Source of the DNA: Halorussus amylolyticus
Lineage (GTDB): Archaea > Halobacteriota > Halobacteria > Halobacteriales > Haladaptataceae
DNA length: 64,000 nucleotides
Assembly: GCF_004143485.2 (NCBI RefSeq)
Contig: NZ_ML974136.1
Location: 1 to 64,000 of the forward strand
Direction: 5' to 3'
The position numbers and the translations under genes were made by a program. The notes beneath the pieces were generated by a model. It was given only the letters and a program-made list of their open reading frames with translations, was not told the DNA's origin and ran no database searches. This document shows positions 24,933 through 32,826 of this stretch, in pieces; position 1 is the stretch's first letter; each line of letters opens with the position of its first letter.

Positions 24933-25778
24933 ATGCCGAACGACCCGTCGCGTCCGCCGGAAAACGAACGACAGGACGCCGAACAGGCGGTCGGCGAGTC
25001 GCGAGGCGACTCGCCGACCGCGGAGCCAGCGGTTTCCGAACGCGAGTCTGCGCGAGACGACTCCGACGACGAACCGACCGCGGACGACGCCGACGCCGCC
25101 TCGGCGTCCGAGGCGGCGTCGGCGACCGAGGATGTTTCGGGCGACGAGGAAAGCGATGACGCCGAGGAAGCGTCCGATACCGAGGACGCGCCCGACGTCG
25201 AGGAGTCGTCTTCCGAAGATGCCGACGAAACACCCCCCGAAAACACCGTCCCGTCAGACGTCCGCAAGTACGAGCGATTCAAGAAGATGGACGGCGCGGA
25301 GTACGACCGGGTCAACGAGTTCCTGCGCGAGCGGACGTACATCACCGCCCGCGAGTGGGCCATCGCCCGACTCTGTGCGGACTTCCGGACCGAGACCGGG
25401 GTCGAGATGACGAAAATCGGCGAGAATCTGCCCGAGTTGGTGCCGTTCATGACCGACACCTACACCCCGCAGGCGGTCAATCAGGCCCGGTCGTCGTTCG
25501 AGGACAAGGTCCGGCAGGCCGGAGCCACCTTCCTCTACGGCGCGATGTCGGGCTTTTTCACCGCCGAGGAACTCGACGACACGATGTACGAGGTGACCGA
25601 GGTGGCGAAGTTCCTGCTCGAAGTCGAGGGCGTCGATTTGTCGGTCGAGGAGGAACTCGAAGCCGAGGACCGGATTTCGAGCGTGATGCGCGAGGTCCAG
25701 TCGGCGAGCGAACAGCTCCGCCACGACGAACTCGAATGTCCGCACTGCGGCCACGAGATGGAGTCGGCCGACGACTGA
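24933..25778 (+). CDS. DUF5806-type haloarchaeal protein with long acidic N-terminus
   Basis: The 281-residue protein has an N-terminal ~105 residues of low complexity (Asp, Glu, Ser, Ala), then a conserved helical domain ('DVRKYERFKKMDGAEYDRVNE', 'REWAIARLCADFRTETGVEMTKIG') and a C-terminal zinc-ribbon half 'ELECPHCGHEM'. The domain matches what I know as DUF5806. The acidic region contains two perfect hairpins (24987-25021 and 25088-25124), translated in frame, so it appears to have grown by insertion. Function unknown. Confidence 0.78.
   Translation: MPNDPSRPPENERQDAEQAVGESRGDSPTAEPAVSERESARDDSDDEPTADDADAASASEAASATEDVSGDEESDDAEEASDTEDAPDVEESSSEDADETPPENTVPSDVRKYERFKKMDGAEYDRVNEFLRERTYITAREWAIARLCADFRTETGVEMTKIGENLPELVPFMTDTYTPQAVNQARSSFEDKVRQAGATFLYGAMSGFFTAEELDDTMYEVTEVAKFLLEVEGVDLSVEEELEAEDRISSVMREVQSASEQLRHDELECPHCGHEMESADD
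24987..25021. repeat. perfect hairpin, 16-bp stem, 3-nt loop
   Basis: Bases 24987-25002 pair with 25006-25021 around GAG, inside the acidic N-terminal part of the DUF5806 gene. Confidence 0.85.
25088..25124. repeat. perfect hairpin, 17-bp stem, 3-nt loop
   Basis: Bases 25088-25104 pair with 25108-25124 around CGT, 66 bases after the previous hairpin in the same gene. It encodes part of the Asp/Ala/Ser stretch. Confidence 0.85.
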
Positions 25779-25834
25779 CCGCACGACCGAAACGATAGCA
25801 CGGCGTTTTTCCCGACTCGCTTCCTACCCGGAGT

Positions 25835-26251
25835 ATGCACAAGCGCGAGCAGTTCCTCGCGGGCGACCGACCCGACGACGTGGCGCTCTACCTCGCGGAC
25901 TCGTTCGTCGAGGGCGACGGTCTCGCCAAACACGGCGAGGACACCGACCGCGGCGTCGTGCTGGTGGTCGAGGGCGAACAGGGCCGGAGCGTGTTCCAGA
26001 CCGCGACCGGGATGGACGCGATGGGGTTCGCGAAGCGAGCGATGGGCACCGACGGCGATATCGACCGCGACCTCGCGGGCGGCACGTGTCCCGACTGTGA
26101 CGGCGACCCCGAATTCATCTTCGCGTTCGCCGAGGCCGAAAACGAGGAGGTCGGCGGTCTGTACGCTGAAGGCGACGTGATTCATGCCTACGCCTACTGC
26201 GATTGCGGGACGGCGTACGCCGACAAGTGGGTCGCTGACGGAACGAACTGA
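25835..26251 (+). CDS. DUF5807-type haloarchaeal protein
   Basis: The 138-residue soluble protein has a four-Cys pattern 'GTCPDCDGD' and, later, 'AYCDCGTAY', probably a zinc site. 'VVLVVEGEQGRSVFQTATG' lies between the N-terminal and zinc parts. It matches a family known only in haloarchaea (DUF5807). It follows the DUF5806 gene by 56 bases on the same strand, and the two families are likely co-transcribed. Confidence 0.78.
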   Translation: MHKREQFLAGDRPDDVALYLADSFVEGDGLAKHGEDTDRGVVLVVEGEQGRSVFQTATGMDAMGFAKRAMGTDGDIDRDLAGGTCPDCDGDPEFIFAFAEAENEEVGGLYAEGDVIHAYAYCDCGTAYADKWVADGTN

Positions 26252-26274
26252 GAGCACCTCCGAGAAGCTCGTCG

Positions 26275-26799
26275 TCAGTAGAGCATTTTCTCGTCCGCCG
26301 AGAGGGACAGCCCCGAGTCCCGTATCGTCCCGTTCTGACTGTAGTACCAACCGGCTGTTCGAAAGACGAACCACGCGGTTATTCCGCCAATCGAAAGTAG
26401 CGAATGCACGCTTCCGACCCGACGGTCGACGACCGGGAAAAGCACGGCGATGCCGATAGGGAGGAGCGTCGGACCGAACAGGACGGTCGACAGTTCGGCC
26501 AGAGCGACGACTGCCAGTAACTGTGCGGTCACTGCCACGACCGTCGACACGAGCATAAGCCCGAGTAGCCGGACCTGCGCGCGGTCGGATAGCTCTTCGA
26601 TGTCGAGTCGACTCTCGTCGGACGTATTGATTCGCTTCGCGGAGACGAACAGGACCAGGACCGTCGTGGATATCACTAGATATCCGACGCCATCGGGAAA
26701 GAGAACCGAAGACAACACTACCGCTGGCAGCGCGAACAGGACGCCGAGTAGCGCGTTCGTGCGAACGGCACGAACGAAACGGACTACGACGCTCTTCAT
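26275..26799 (-). CDS. unknown membrane protein, AT-richer
   Basis: The 174-residue protein has four to five hydrophobic helices (about 13-55, 75-120, 130-150) and a short polar tail ending in a Leu-Tyr. I recognise no family. The gene has lower GC than its neighbours and is on the same strand as the next unknown membrane gene (60-base gap), which suggests an accessory two-gene unit. Confidence 0.6.
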   Translation of the reverse strand: MKSVVVRFVRAVRTNALLGVLFALPAVVLSSVLFPDGVGYLVISTTVLVLFVSAKRINTSDESRLDIEELSDRAQVRLLGLMLVSTVVAVTAQLLAVVALAELSTVLFGPTLLPIGIAVLFPVVDRRVGSVHSLLSIGGITAWFVFRTAGWYYSQNGTIRDSGLSLSADEKMLY

Positions 26800-26859
26800 T
26801 CTCCGCGACCTCCGACTGTCATATTACAGTTCAACTGGCTTGTATCTGTGGGCATACTG

Positions 26860-27597
26860 TTAAAGTTGCGTATTTTGTCGACCTTGCCGGTACTTTTGGG
26901 AAGTCACCGCGTCTAAATAGAACTCTGTAATTGCGTAACTAATCCAGTCATCCTCTAACTCCTTTCTGATTGTGGCGAACACCAGTCCGATGACAGCCGT
27001 AACGGCGAACGCGAGAAATATAGCCGTCGTACTCCGGAAATCCGCTAGTTGCAGGTTCACCATCTCCAAGGACGCGGCTGTCAGGTAATCGAACTCGAAC
27101 GAGACGAAAAGCGTCACGAACCAGATGATGAGCAACCCTGTCCCGACCCACACCCCACGTGCGAGGAGATACAGAGCCTGCATGCGAAGTGCACGAGTAC
27201 GTCCGGAGTATTCGAGATACGCAAGTAACAGCTTGAATAGGCGCGAGTAGTCGTCGAACTCGGCGGACAGCCCGAACGTGTCGTGGCACAGGACCACAAA
27301 GTACTCGTCGAACTCGGTACAGTCGAATCTAGATTCGGAACGACGGTGAACGATATCCTGGACGAGCAGGGAGAAGCCGTGGTCGCCGTCGGCCCAACCG
27401 CCGATAGCCTGCAATATTTGCCCCACGACGAGCGAAAGAAAGAGGAACAACGTGACTGCAATCGCAGCGTTCGCTCCCTCGCCGACGAACTGCTGGAGTT
27501 TAAACGGGAACGAAAGTCCGATCAGAAACACGACTCCGGGAACGATATTCGCGAAGACGTCGTAGATATTGAACGAACCGAGCCGCTTCCTATTCAC
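26860..27597 (-). CDS. unknown membrane protein with N-terminal 'NIYDVFANIVPGVVFL' type segment
   Basis: The 245-residue protein starts with a short cytoplasmic tail, then a first helix following 'FNIYDVFANIVPG'. It has two more helical pairs around a soluble region (about 75-130) and ends with a basic tail. Proteins with this kind of N-terminus occur in variable genomic regions, but I cannot name the family. The GTG at 27597 fits a TATA-like TATAAC about 22-25 bases upstream. GC is lower than in the flanking core genes, suggesting transfer. A role in defence or envelope function is only a guess. Confidence 0.6.
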   Translation of the reverse strand: MNRKRLGSFNIYDVFANIVPGVVFLIGLSFPFKLQQFVGEGANAAIAVTLFLFLSLVVGQILQAIGGWADGDHGFSLLVQDIVHRRSESRFDCTEFDEYFVVLCHDTFGLSAEFDDYSRLFKLLLAYLEYSGRTRALRMQALYLLARGVWVGTGLLIIWFVTLFVSFEFDYLTAASLEMVNLQLADFRSTTAIFLAFAVTAVIGLVFATIRKELEDDWISYAITEFYLDAVTSQKYRQGRQNTQL

Positions 27598-27715
27598 GTG
27601 GAATTACTTCCGCGTTATAGTATTAGTAATTTACGCGCTGGAAGAGAACCCGCACGCAATCACAGCAGTCTTACTCCCCGTGACCGACAGTGACTTATAT
27701 GAGTGAGGAACGCGG

Positions 27716-28663
27716 ATGACCGACTTCGACGCGGTCGCGGTCGGAAGCGCGGTCGTGGACCGTATCTACGCGCTCACGAACCTCCCCGAACCCGACGGCG
27801 GCGCGTTCGTCCGCGAGGAATCCACCGCAATCGGCGGGGTCGCCGCGAACGTCGCGGCGGGCCTCTCGGAGTTGGGCCGCGAGACGGGCGTCGTCTCGCG
27901 CGTCGGTGACGACGAGGCTGGCGACCGCGTCCTCGCGGACCTCCGCGAGCGCGCCATCGACGCCAGCAGGGTCACTCGGGGCGACGAGCAGACCTCCTAC
28001 TCGATGATTCTGCGCGACCCCGACGGCGAGCGAATGATTATCGCGGGCGGCCAGAGCGTTCCGAAGCTTCGACTCGACGCCCGGGACCTCGATTACGTCC
28101 GGGGGGCAGACGTGATTTTCACGAGCGCCTACGCGCCGGACGCCGTCGTCTCCGACCTCGTGGACGCCGTCGAAAGTCCCGACGCCGACTCCGACCCCTT
28201 CCCGCCGTTCGCGTTCGACCTCTCGGGACCGCTCTCGGAACTCGACGGCCGCGCGACTCGCCCCGAAACCATCGACGCGCTCCTGCCGATTTGCGACCTG
28301 TTCGTCGCCAACGAGGTGTCGGCCCGGTCGTACCTCGGAGTCGGACCGCGCGAAGCCGTCGAAGAACTCCGCGCTCGGGGCGTCCGCCGGGCCGCGGTCA
28401 CCTGCGGGACCGACGGCGCGCTCCTGCTCGACGGCGACGACGTATTCGAAATTTCGGCGTTCGACGTGGACGCCGCCGACACGACCGGCGCAGGCGACGC
28501 ATTCACCGCGGGCCTGCTCCACGCGTGGCTTCTCGAGGGTCGGCCGGTGGCGGAGTCCGGGCGATTCGCGGCGGCCGCGGCCGCGCTCAACTGCACTGCG
28601 GAGGGCGCGCGCGGCGGACTGGCGACCCGAAAAGAAGTGCAAAACCTGCTCGATTCGGAGTAG
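27716..28663 (+). CDS. PfkB family carbohydrate kinase
   Basis: The 315-residue ribokinase-fold protein has 'GGVAANVAAGLSELG' near the N-terminus and the ATP/anion-hole signature 'DTTGAGDAFTAGLLHAW' (Asp base in GAGD) near residue 258. It phosphorylates a sugar or nucleoside whose identity is not evident. It faces the BtpA-DHH pair, with only 14 bases between stop codons, a set that may work together on a sugar phosphate. Confidence 0.87.
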   Translation: MTDFDAVAVGSAVVDRIYALTNLPEPDGGAFVREESTAIGGVAANVAAGLSELGRETGVVSRVGDDEAGDRVLADLRERAIDASRVTRGDEQTSYSMILRDPDGERMIIAGGQSVPKLRLDARDLDYVRGADVIFTSAYAPDAVVSDLVDAVESPDADSDPFPPFAFDLSGPLSELDGRATRPETIDALLPICDLFVANEVSARSYLGVGPREAVEELRARGVRRAAVTCGTDGALLLDGDDVFEISAFDVDAADTTGAGDAFTAGLLHAWLLEGRPVAESGRFAAAAAALNCTAEGARGGLATRKEVQNLLDSE

Positions 28664-28677
28664 CGAACGACTCCCGA

Positions 28678-29493
28678 TTAACGAGCCTCGTCCGCGGCCG
28701 CCACCAATTCTTCGACCCGCACCTCGTCCACCGGAGCGGTCGTCTCGCCGCCTTCCTTGAGCGCGGTGCCGACGATGACTCCGTCCGCGATGTCGAGCAG
28801 GTCGGCGACGTTCTCGGTGGTCGTGCCGCTCCCCACCAAGACCGGGGCGTCGATGTTCGCGCCGTCGCGGGCCTCGACGACCGCTTCGAGGTGGTCGGTC
28901 GCGACCGCATGGCCCGTGCCCGCGCCGCTAACGACGACGCCGTCCGCGAGTCCGCGCTCGATTGGTTCGGCGACGGCTTCCGCGTCGAGGGGGCGCTCCG
29001 CGAGGGCTGCGGAGTGTTTCACGTCGAGGTCCGCGAGAATCGCCACGTCCGAATCGAGGCGCTCGCGCAGTCGTACCGTCTCGTGGGCCTGCCCCTCGAC
29101 GATTCCTTGGTCGGTCACGCGCGCGCCGACGTGGACGTTCACCCGGACGAGCGCGGCGTCCGCGGCGGCCGCGACCGAGAGCGCGGCCGCCGCGTCGTTC
29201 CGAAGGACGTTGATTCCGATGGGGAGGTCCACTGCCTCGCGGAGTTCCGTGGCAACGCGGGTCATCGACGCGACGACGTGTTTGGGTACGTCGTCGGGGT
29301 AGAACGGCGCGTCTCCGAAGTTCTCGACCATCAGGGCGTCCACGCCGCCGGATTCGAGTCGGCGGGCGTCCCGCAGGGCGGCCTCTCGGACTGCTCGGAA
29401 GTCGCCGTCGAATTTCGGTGCGGCGGGGAGCGGACCGAGGTGGACCATCCCGACGACGGGGTTGTCGGCGCCGATGGCGTCGAGCGTCGTCAT
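28678..29493 (-). CDS. BtpA/SgcQ family TIM-barrel protein
   Basis: The 271-residue protein reads 'VVGMVHLGPLPAAPKF' at the start, 'VDALMVENFGDAPF', 'LPIGINVLRND' and 'ADGVVVSGAGTG', the BtpA family pattern. Cyanobacterial BtpA aids photosystem I assembly; archaeal members are probably metabolic enzymes of unknown reaction. Its ATG overlaps the stop of the DHH phosphoesterase gene by four bases, so the pair is co-translated. Confidence 0.86.
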   Translation of the reverse strand: MTTLDAIGADNPVVGMVHLGPLPAAPKFDGDFRAVREAALRDARRLESGGVDALMVENFGDAPFYPDDVPKHVVASMTRVATELREAVDLPIGINVLRNDAAAALSVAAAADAALVRVNVHVGARVTDQGIVEGQAHETVRLRERLDSDVAILADLDVKHSAALAERPLDAEAVAEPIERGLADGVVVSGAGTGHAVATDHLEAVVEARDGANIDAPVLVGSGTTTENVADLLDIADGVIVGTALKEGGETTAPVDEVRVEELVAAADEAR

Positions 29494-30599
29494 TCGTTGC
29501 CGTCCTCTTCGGATTCGTCTGCCTCCGCCTCCTCGTCCCACTCCAGATTCCAGAACGCCTCCACGATTACTTGCTTGGTCACCGCGCCGCGAGTCGTCCA
29601 GTGGTGGGCGTAGTCGAGCATGTCGTCGTAGATGGCGGGCTTGCACCCCGCGGCCTTCGGGTGGCCGCCGCCCCCGACCTGCCCGGCGACCTCGTGGCAT
29701 CGCTCGAACTCGTCGGTGCCCCGAATCGAGGCGCTCCCCGAGGGCTTGACGATGACCGCGGCGTCGGTCCCCTGCTGGCGGAGCGCCTCGGCGACCTCGT
29801 TCTGCGAACACCGGCCGTAGGTCACGCCGACCGTCCACGGTCCGACCTCCTCGATGTCGGCGCGGGCGACCGCCTTCTCGATGAGCGCGTCCTTCTCGAC
29901 GCGCATCTCGGCGAGGAACTCCTCGATGTCCTCGGGCAGATTCGCGCCGTGTTCGGCGACGACTTCGATGTACTCCTCGGGGTCGGCCCAGTAGGAGAAG
30001 TCCGCGAGGTCGTCGCTCCGGGGGTCCTCGCGAAGCCAGAGGTCGTGGTCGCGGGTGACGACCGCGAGTTCCGAAAGGTAGTTCGGGAAGTCGTAGTCCA
30101 GTGCGCGAACCGCCACGTCGGCCGTACACTCCTCGTCGCTGTCGCCGACCACGAGGCTCACGCCCGCGCCTCGGACCGCCTCGGCCACGGTGTCGTCCCA
30201 CTGGTGGTGGTCGAACCACCGAACCTCGTTCGCCCGCTCGACCACGGTCGGGAGCGTCTCGCCGACCTCGTCGTAGGTGTCGGGACAGAGGTCACAAATG
30301 AACACTCGCGCGCCGGGTTCGGTGTAGTCGGCGACCCGTTCGAGCGCGTCTTCGAGGTCGTGTGGTCCCGCCGGAATGAGGGCGGCGTCGCCGTACACTT
30401 CTCGGACGAGCGCGGTGCAGGCCAGTCCGTCGGCGTCGGGGTCGGCCACGACCGCCACGTCCGCGCCGGTCAGTTCGGCCTCCGCCTCGGCTTCCTCTTT
30501 GGCCTCCTCGATGGAGTCGGGGACGAAGAATCCCTCGCCAGGGAGGATGGACTTGCGTTCGAGCGAGAGATTGTCGTCGTCGATGACCCAGTCTTTCAT
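29490..30599 (-). CDS. DHH family phosphoesterase
   Basis: The 369-residue protein has 'AVVADPDADGLACTALV' (DHH motif I), 'VRWFDHHQWDD' (the DHH signature) and a C-terminal DHHA1 block 'GQVGGGGHPKAAGC'. Such enzymes use Mn/Mg to cut phosphodiesters in short nucleotides, cyclic dinucleotides or 3'-phosphonucleotides. The 5' start ATG 30599 was chosen because the domain begins shortly after. It is the first gene of an overlapping pair with the BtpA-like gene. Substrate unknown. A c-di-AMP link with the RCK_C protein at 6 kb would be pure speculation. Confidence 0.87.
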   Translation of the reverse strand: MKDWVIDDDNLSLERKSILPGEGFFVPDSIEEAKEEAEAEAELTGADVAVVADPDADGLACTALVREVYGDAALIPAGPHDLEDALERVADYTEPGARVFICDLCPDTYDEVGETLPTVVERANEVRWFDHHQWDDTVAEAVRGAGVSLVVGDSDEECTADVAVRALDYDFPNYLSELAVVTRDHDLWLREDPRSDDLADFSYWADPEEYIEVVAEHGANLPEDIEEFLAEMRVEKDALIEKAVARADIEEVGPWTVGVTYGRCSQNEVAEALRQQGTDAAVIVKPSGSASIRGTDEFERCHEVAGQVGGGGHPKAAGCKPAIYDDMLDYAHHWTTRGAVTKQVIVEAFWNLEWDEEAEADESEEDGNE

Positions 30600-30646
30600 A
30601 CGTCCTCTTCCGGGCGGGGCAGGAAAGAAGCCCCGGTTGTGGTCTG

Positions 30647-30683
30647 GCGGTCTCCGACCGGCCAGCGGCCGGTCGGAGACCGC
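30647..30683. repeat. perfect hairpin, 17-bp stem, 3-nt loop, intergenic
   Basis: Bases 30647-30663 pair with 30667-30683 around AGC. It lies between a minus-strand Usp gene (30716) and the DHH gene start (30599), so it could act as terminator of the Usp gene; no T-run follows. Confidence 0.85.
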
Positions 30684-30715
30684 GAAACTCGGAGCCTCGC
30701 CCGGCCAGTCGGAAC

Positions 30716-31144
30716 TCAGTCGTCGGCCAACTGCCGCACCGTCAGCACGGGCACGGGACACGACCGGACGACGCGCTCGGCGACGCTCCCGATGAGAAAC
30801 CGATTCTCGCCGTGGCGGCCGCGGGTTCCGGTCGCCACGAGGTCGGCGTCCTGTTCGCGGGCGTACTCGGTGATTTCGACCGCGGGGTGGCCCTCCCGAA
30901 CCGCGGTCGTGAGTTCGCGGTCGGCGTGGTCGCGCACGGCGTCGAGCGCGTCCTCGGACTGGGACTCCAGCGCCGCACGAAGCTCCTCGCGGAGTTTCTC
31001 GGGCGAGGACTCGACCTCGCCAGCGTCCACGACGTACAGCGCGTGAACCGCGGCGTCGAACCGTTCGGCGAGGTCGAGCGCGACCTCTACGGCCCGCGTC
31101 ACGCTCTCGGAGCCGTCGGTAGCGATGACGACGGTGTCTATCAT
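30716..31144 (-). CDS. universal stress protein (UspA family)
   Basis: The 142-residue protein begins 'DTVVIATDGSESVTRAVEVAL' and has the full ATP loop 'GTRGRHGENRFLIGSVAERVVRSCPVPVLTV', i.e. G-2x-G-9x-G-S. It is therefore the most classical of the three Usp proteins here and should bind ATP. Stress-related role is from the family. Confidence 0.92.
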   Translation of the reverse strand: MIDTVVIATDGSESVTRAVEVALDLAERFDAAVHALYVVDAGEVESSPEKLREELRAALESQSEDALDAVRDHADRELTTAVREGHPAVEITEYAREQDADLVATGTRGRHGENRFLIGSVAERVVRSCPVPVLTVRQLADD

Positions 31145-31228
31145 GTCCGCCTCTACCGCCGGGCACCTCTTAAAGTTCGGTGAGTCGGCTGTCGGCGCGA
31201 GGTCGAGCGGCCGGTACGAACATTGGCG

Positions 31229-31262
31229 GTCGGCGCGCGCAGAACTACGCGCGCCGACCGTG
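31229..31262. terminator. 13-bp stem-loop between Usp and priL
   Basis: CGGTCGGCGCGCG pairs with CGCGCGCCGACCG across an 8-nt loop (about 31229-31262). It sits just downstream of the stop of priL (minus strand) and may end its transcript. Confidence 0.4.
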
Positions 31263-31285
31263 TGCCAGTCGTCGAAAAACTCCGG

Positions 31286-32371
31286 CTACGACTCTGCTTC
31301 CCGGTTCTCGCGCCAGTCCTCGATTTCTCCCGCGTCCGCGAGCGCGTCCTCGTAGTAGGTCAGCGGATGCGAAACCGTCTCACACCGGTCGTCCGTGTTC
31401 ACGCAGTCGCCGTAGGCGGCCATCGTCTCGCACGACGGCGGGGCGTACTGCGCGCCCGCCTCGTCGCCGACGCGGGCCGCGCGGTACCGGATTTCGGACG
31501 CTTCGACCGGGTCGTCGGTGCCGAGGAGGGCCAGCATCTCGTCGGTCTCGGCTCCGGCGCTCGCCAGAAACGAGACGAGTGCGAACTTCGAGTGGGCCGG
31601 AAGGTCCTCGCCCGCCCGCGCTCGTTCGAGCAGCGCGGCCATGCAGGGCGGGAACTCGCCGGGCGCGAGCACGTCGATGCTCCGCGAGATGTCGATTTCC
31701 GAGAAGGTGTCCTCCAACTCCGCCACCTCGTCGGTCAGCGCGGTCCGAATCTCGTCGGGGACCTGCGTCGGAAGCCCCTCGGCGACTCGCATCCGGACCG
31801 CCTCCCGGAGGAGGCGGTGGAGTTCGGAGTCCTCCACTTCGACGTACCCCTCGGCCAACTGTCGCGTGGCGAGGTTCCACGAGTCGCCGTCGAGTCCCGA
31901 CGACAGTCGGAGGTACGGCCCGACCGCGACCCGGTAGCCGTCGCCGGTCTCCTCGACGCCTCGCGCGAGGTCGAACTCCGCGAGGAGGGCGTCGAGCGAG
32001 ATGGCGTTGTTCGGGGTGCTCTTGAGACCGTCGTCGGGGTTCTCGAAGTCGGCGGTGAATCGGTCGTAGGCGGTGTCGGCCTCCGCGCTGGCGTACTTCT
32101 CGACCGCGCCCGGCGCGTCCAACAACGAGACCAGCACCCGCGCGACCGGATACGAGAGGAGTTCCGCGCTCGTGGCCCACCGCCGCGAATCCGCCGGACG
32201 CGCGACCGTGCCGTCGAGGAGCGCCCGGCGAACACGCTCGACCCCGCGCTCGACCGCGGGATGGCGGTCGTCGCCCTCGCTCACCACGATGGCTCCGAGA
32301 CCGAGGTCCGCATCCCGAACGGTCTCGCGGGCCGCCGCGAGGAACGGGTATCGGGCGTGAAGCGGGTCCAT
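31286..32371 (-). CDS. priL: DNA primase large subunit PriL
   Basis: The ~361-residue protein begins 'DPLHARYPFLAAARETV', typical of PriL. Four Cys for the [4Fe-4S] cluster are visible: 'FPPCMAALL', then 'PPSCETMAAYGDCVN' and 'RCETVSHPLTYYE'. PriL partners the catalytic PriS subunit (not in this window) for primer synthesis at forks. ATG 32371 matches the family N-terminus. Confidence 0.93.
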   Translation of the reverse strand: MDPLHARYPFLAAARETVRDADLGLGAIVVSEGDDRHPAVERGVERVRRALLDGTVARPADSRRWATSAELLSYPVARVLVSLLDAPGAVEKYASAEADTAYDRFTADFENPDDGLKSTPNNAISLDALLAEFDLARGVEETGDGYRVAVGPYLRLSSGLDGDSWNLATRQLAEGYVEVEDSELHRLLREAVRMRVAEGLPTQVPDEIRTALTDEVAELEDTFSEIDISRSIDVLAPGEFPPCMAALLERARAGEDLPAHSKFALVSFLASAGAETDEMLALLGTDDPVEASEIRYRAARVGDEAGAQYAPPSCETMAAYGDCVNTDDRCETVSHPLTYYEDALADAGEIEDWRENREAES

Positions 32372-32493
32372 ACGACCCCAATCTTGGCGGACCCCGATAA
32401 ACGCGGCGAATGCGGACGGTCCGACTTCGACGAGGATCCGGGAACGACGAAAACGGGCGGGGTTTGATACGCGCTCGGTCCGTCCAATCACGT

Positions 32494-32826
32494 ATGACCG
32501 AGGCGACCGCGCTGGCCTACTACGACGCCATCGACGCCGACGACTACGACGCGCTGGCGTCGTTGCTCGCGCCCGGCGTCGTCCACGACCGCCCGGACCG
32601 AACCATCGAGGGCCGCGAGACGCTGGTGGGGTTCATGCGCGACGGACGGCCGAACAAGAGGACCTCCCACGAAGTGACGACTGTGTTCGCGGAGGGAGAA
32701 GACGGCGAGCGCGTCGCAGTCGAAGGCCGCCTGTTCGATTCAGGGGGCGAGAAGATGTTCGGATTCGTGGACGCTTTCGCGTTCGAAGACGGGAAAATCG
32801 CGGAGATTCGAACGTACACCGATTAG
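32494..32826 (+). CDS. NTF2/SnoaL-like fold protein
   Basis: The 110-residue protein shows the SnoaL/NTF2 pattern: helix 'ALAYYDAIDADDYDALASLL', 'GRETLVGFMRDG', and beta strands ending 'VDAFAFEDGKIAEIRTYTD'. The fold is used by many small enzymes and binders, so function is open. Its stop codon overlaps the convergent serS stop by four bases. Confidence 0.82.
   Translation: MTEATALAYYDAIDADDYDALASLLAPGVVHDRPDRTIEGRETLVGFMRDGRPNKRTSHEVTTVFAEGEDGERVAVEGRLFDSGGEKMFGFVDAFAFEDGKIAEIRTYTD

Noticed and set aside
29161-29194. 13-bp perfect inverted repeat with 8-nt loop in the BtpA gene
   Set aside because: It arises from a run of alanine codons (GCC/GCG) at high GC, and the loop is longer than in the hairpin family, so it needs no special explanation.
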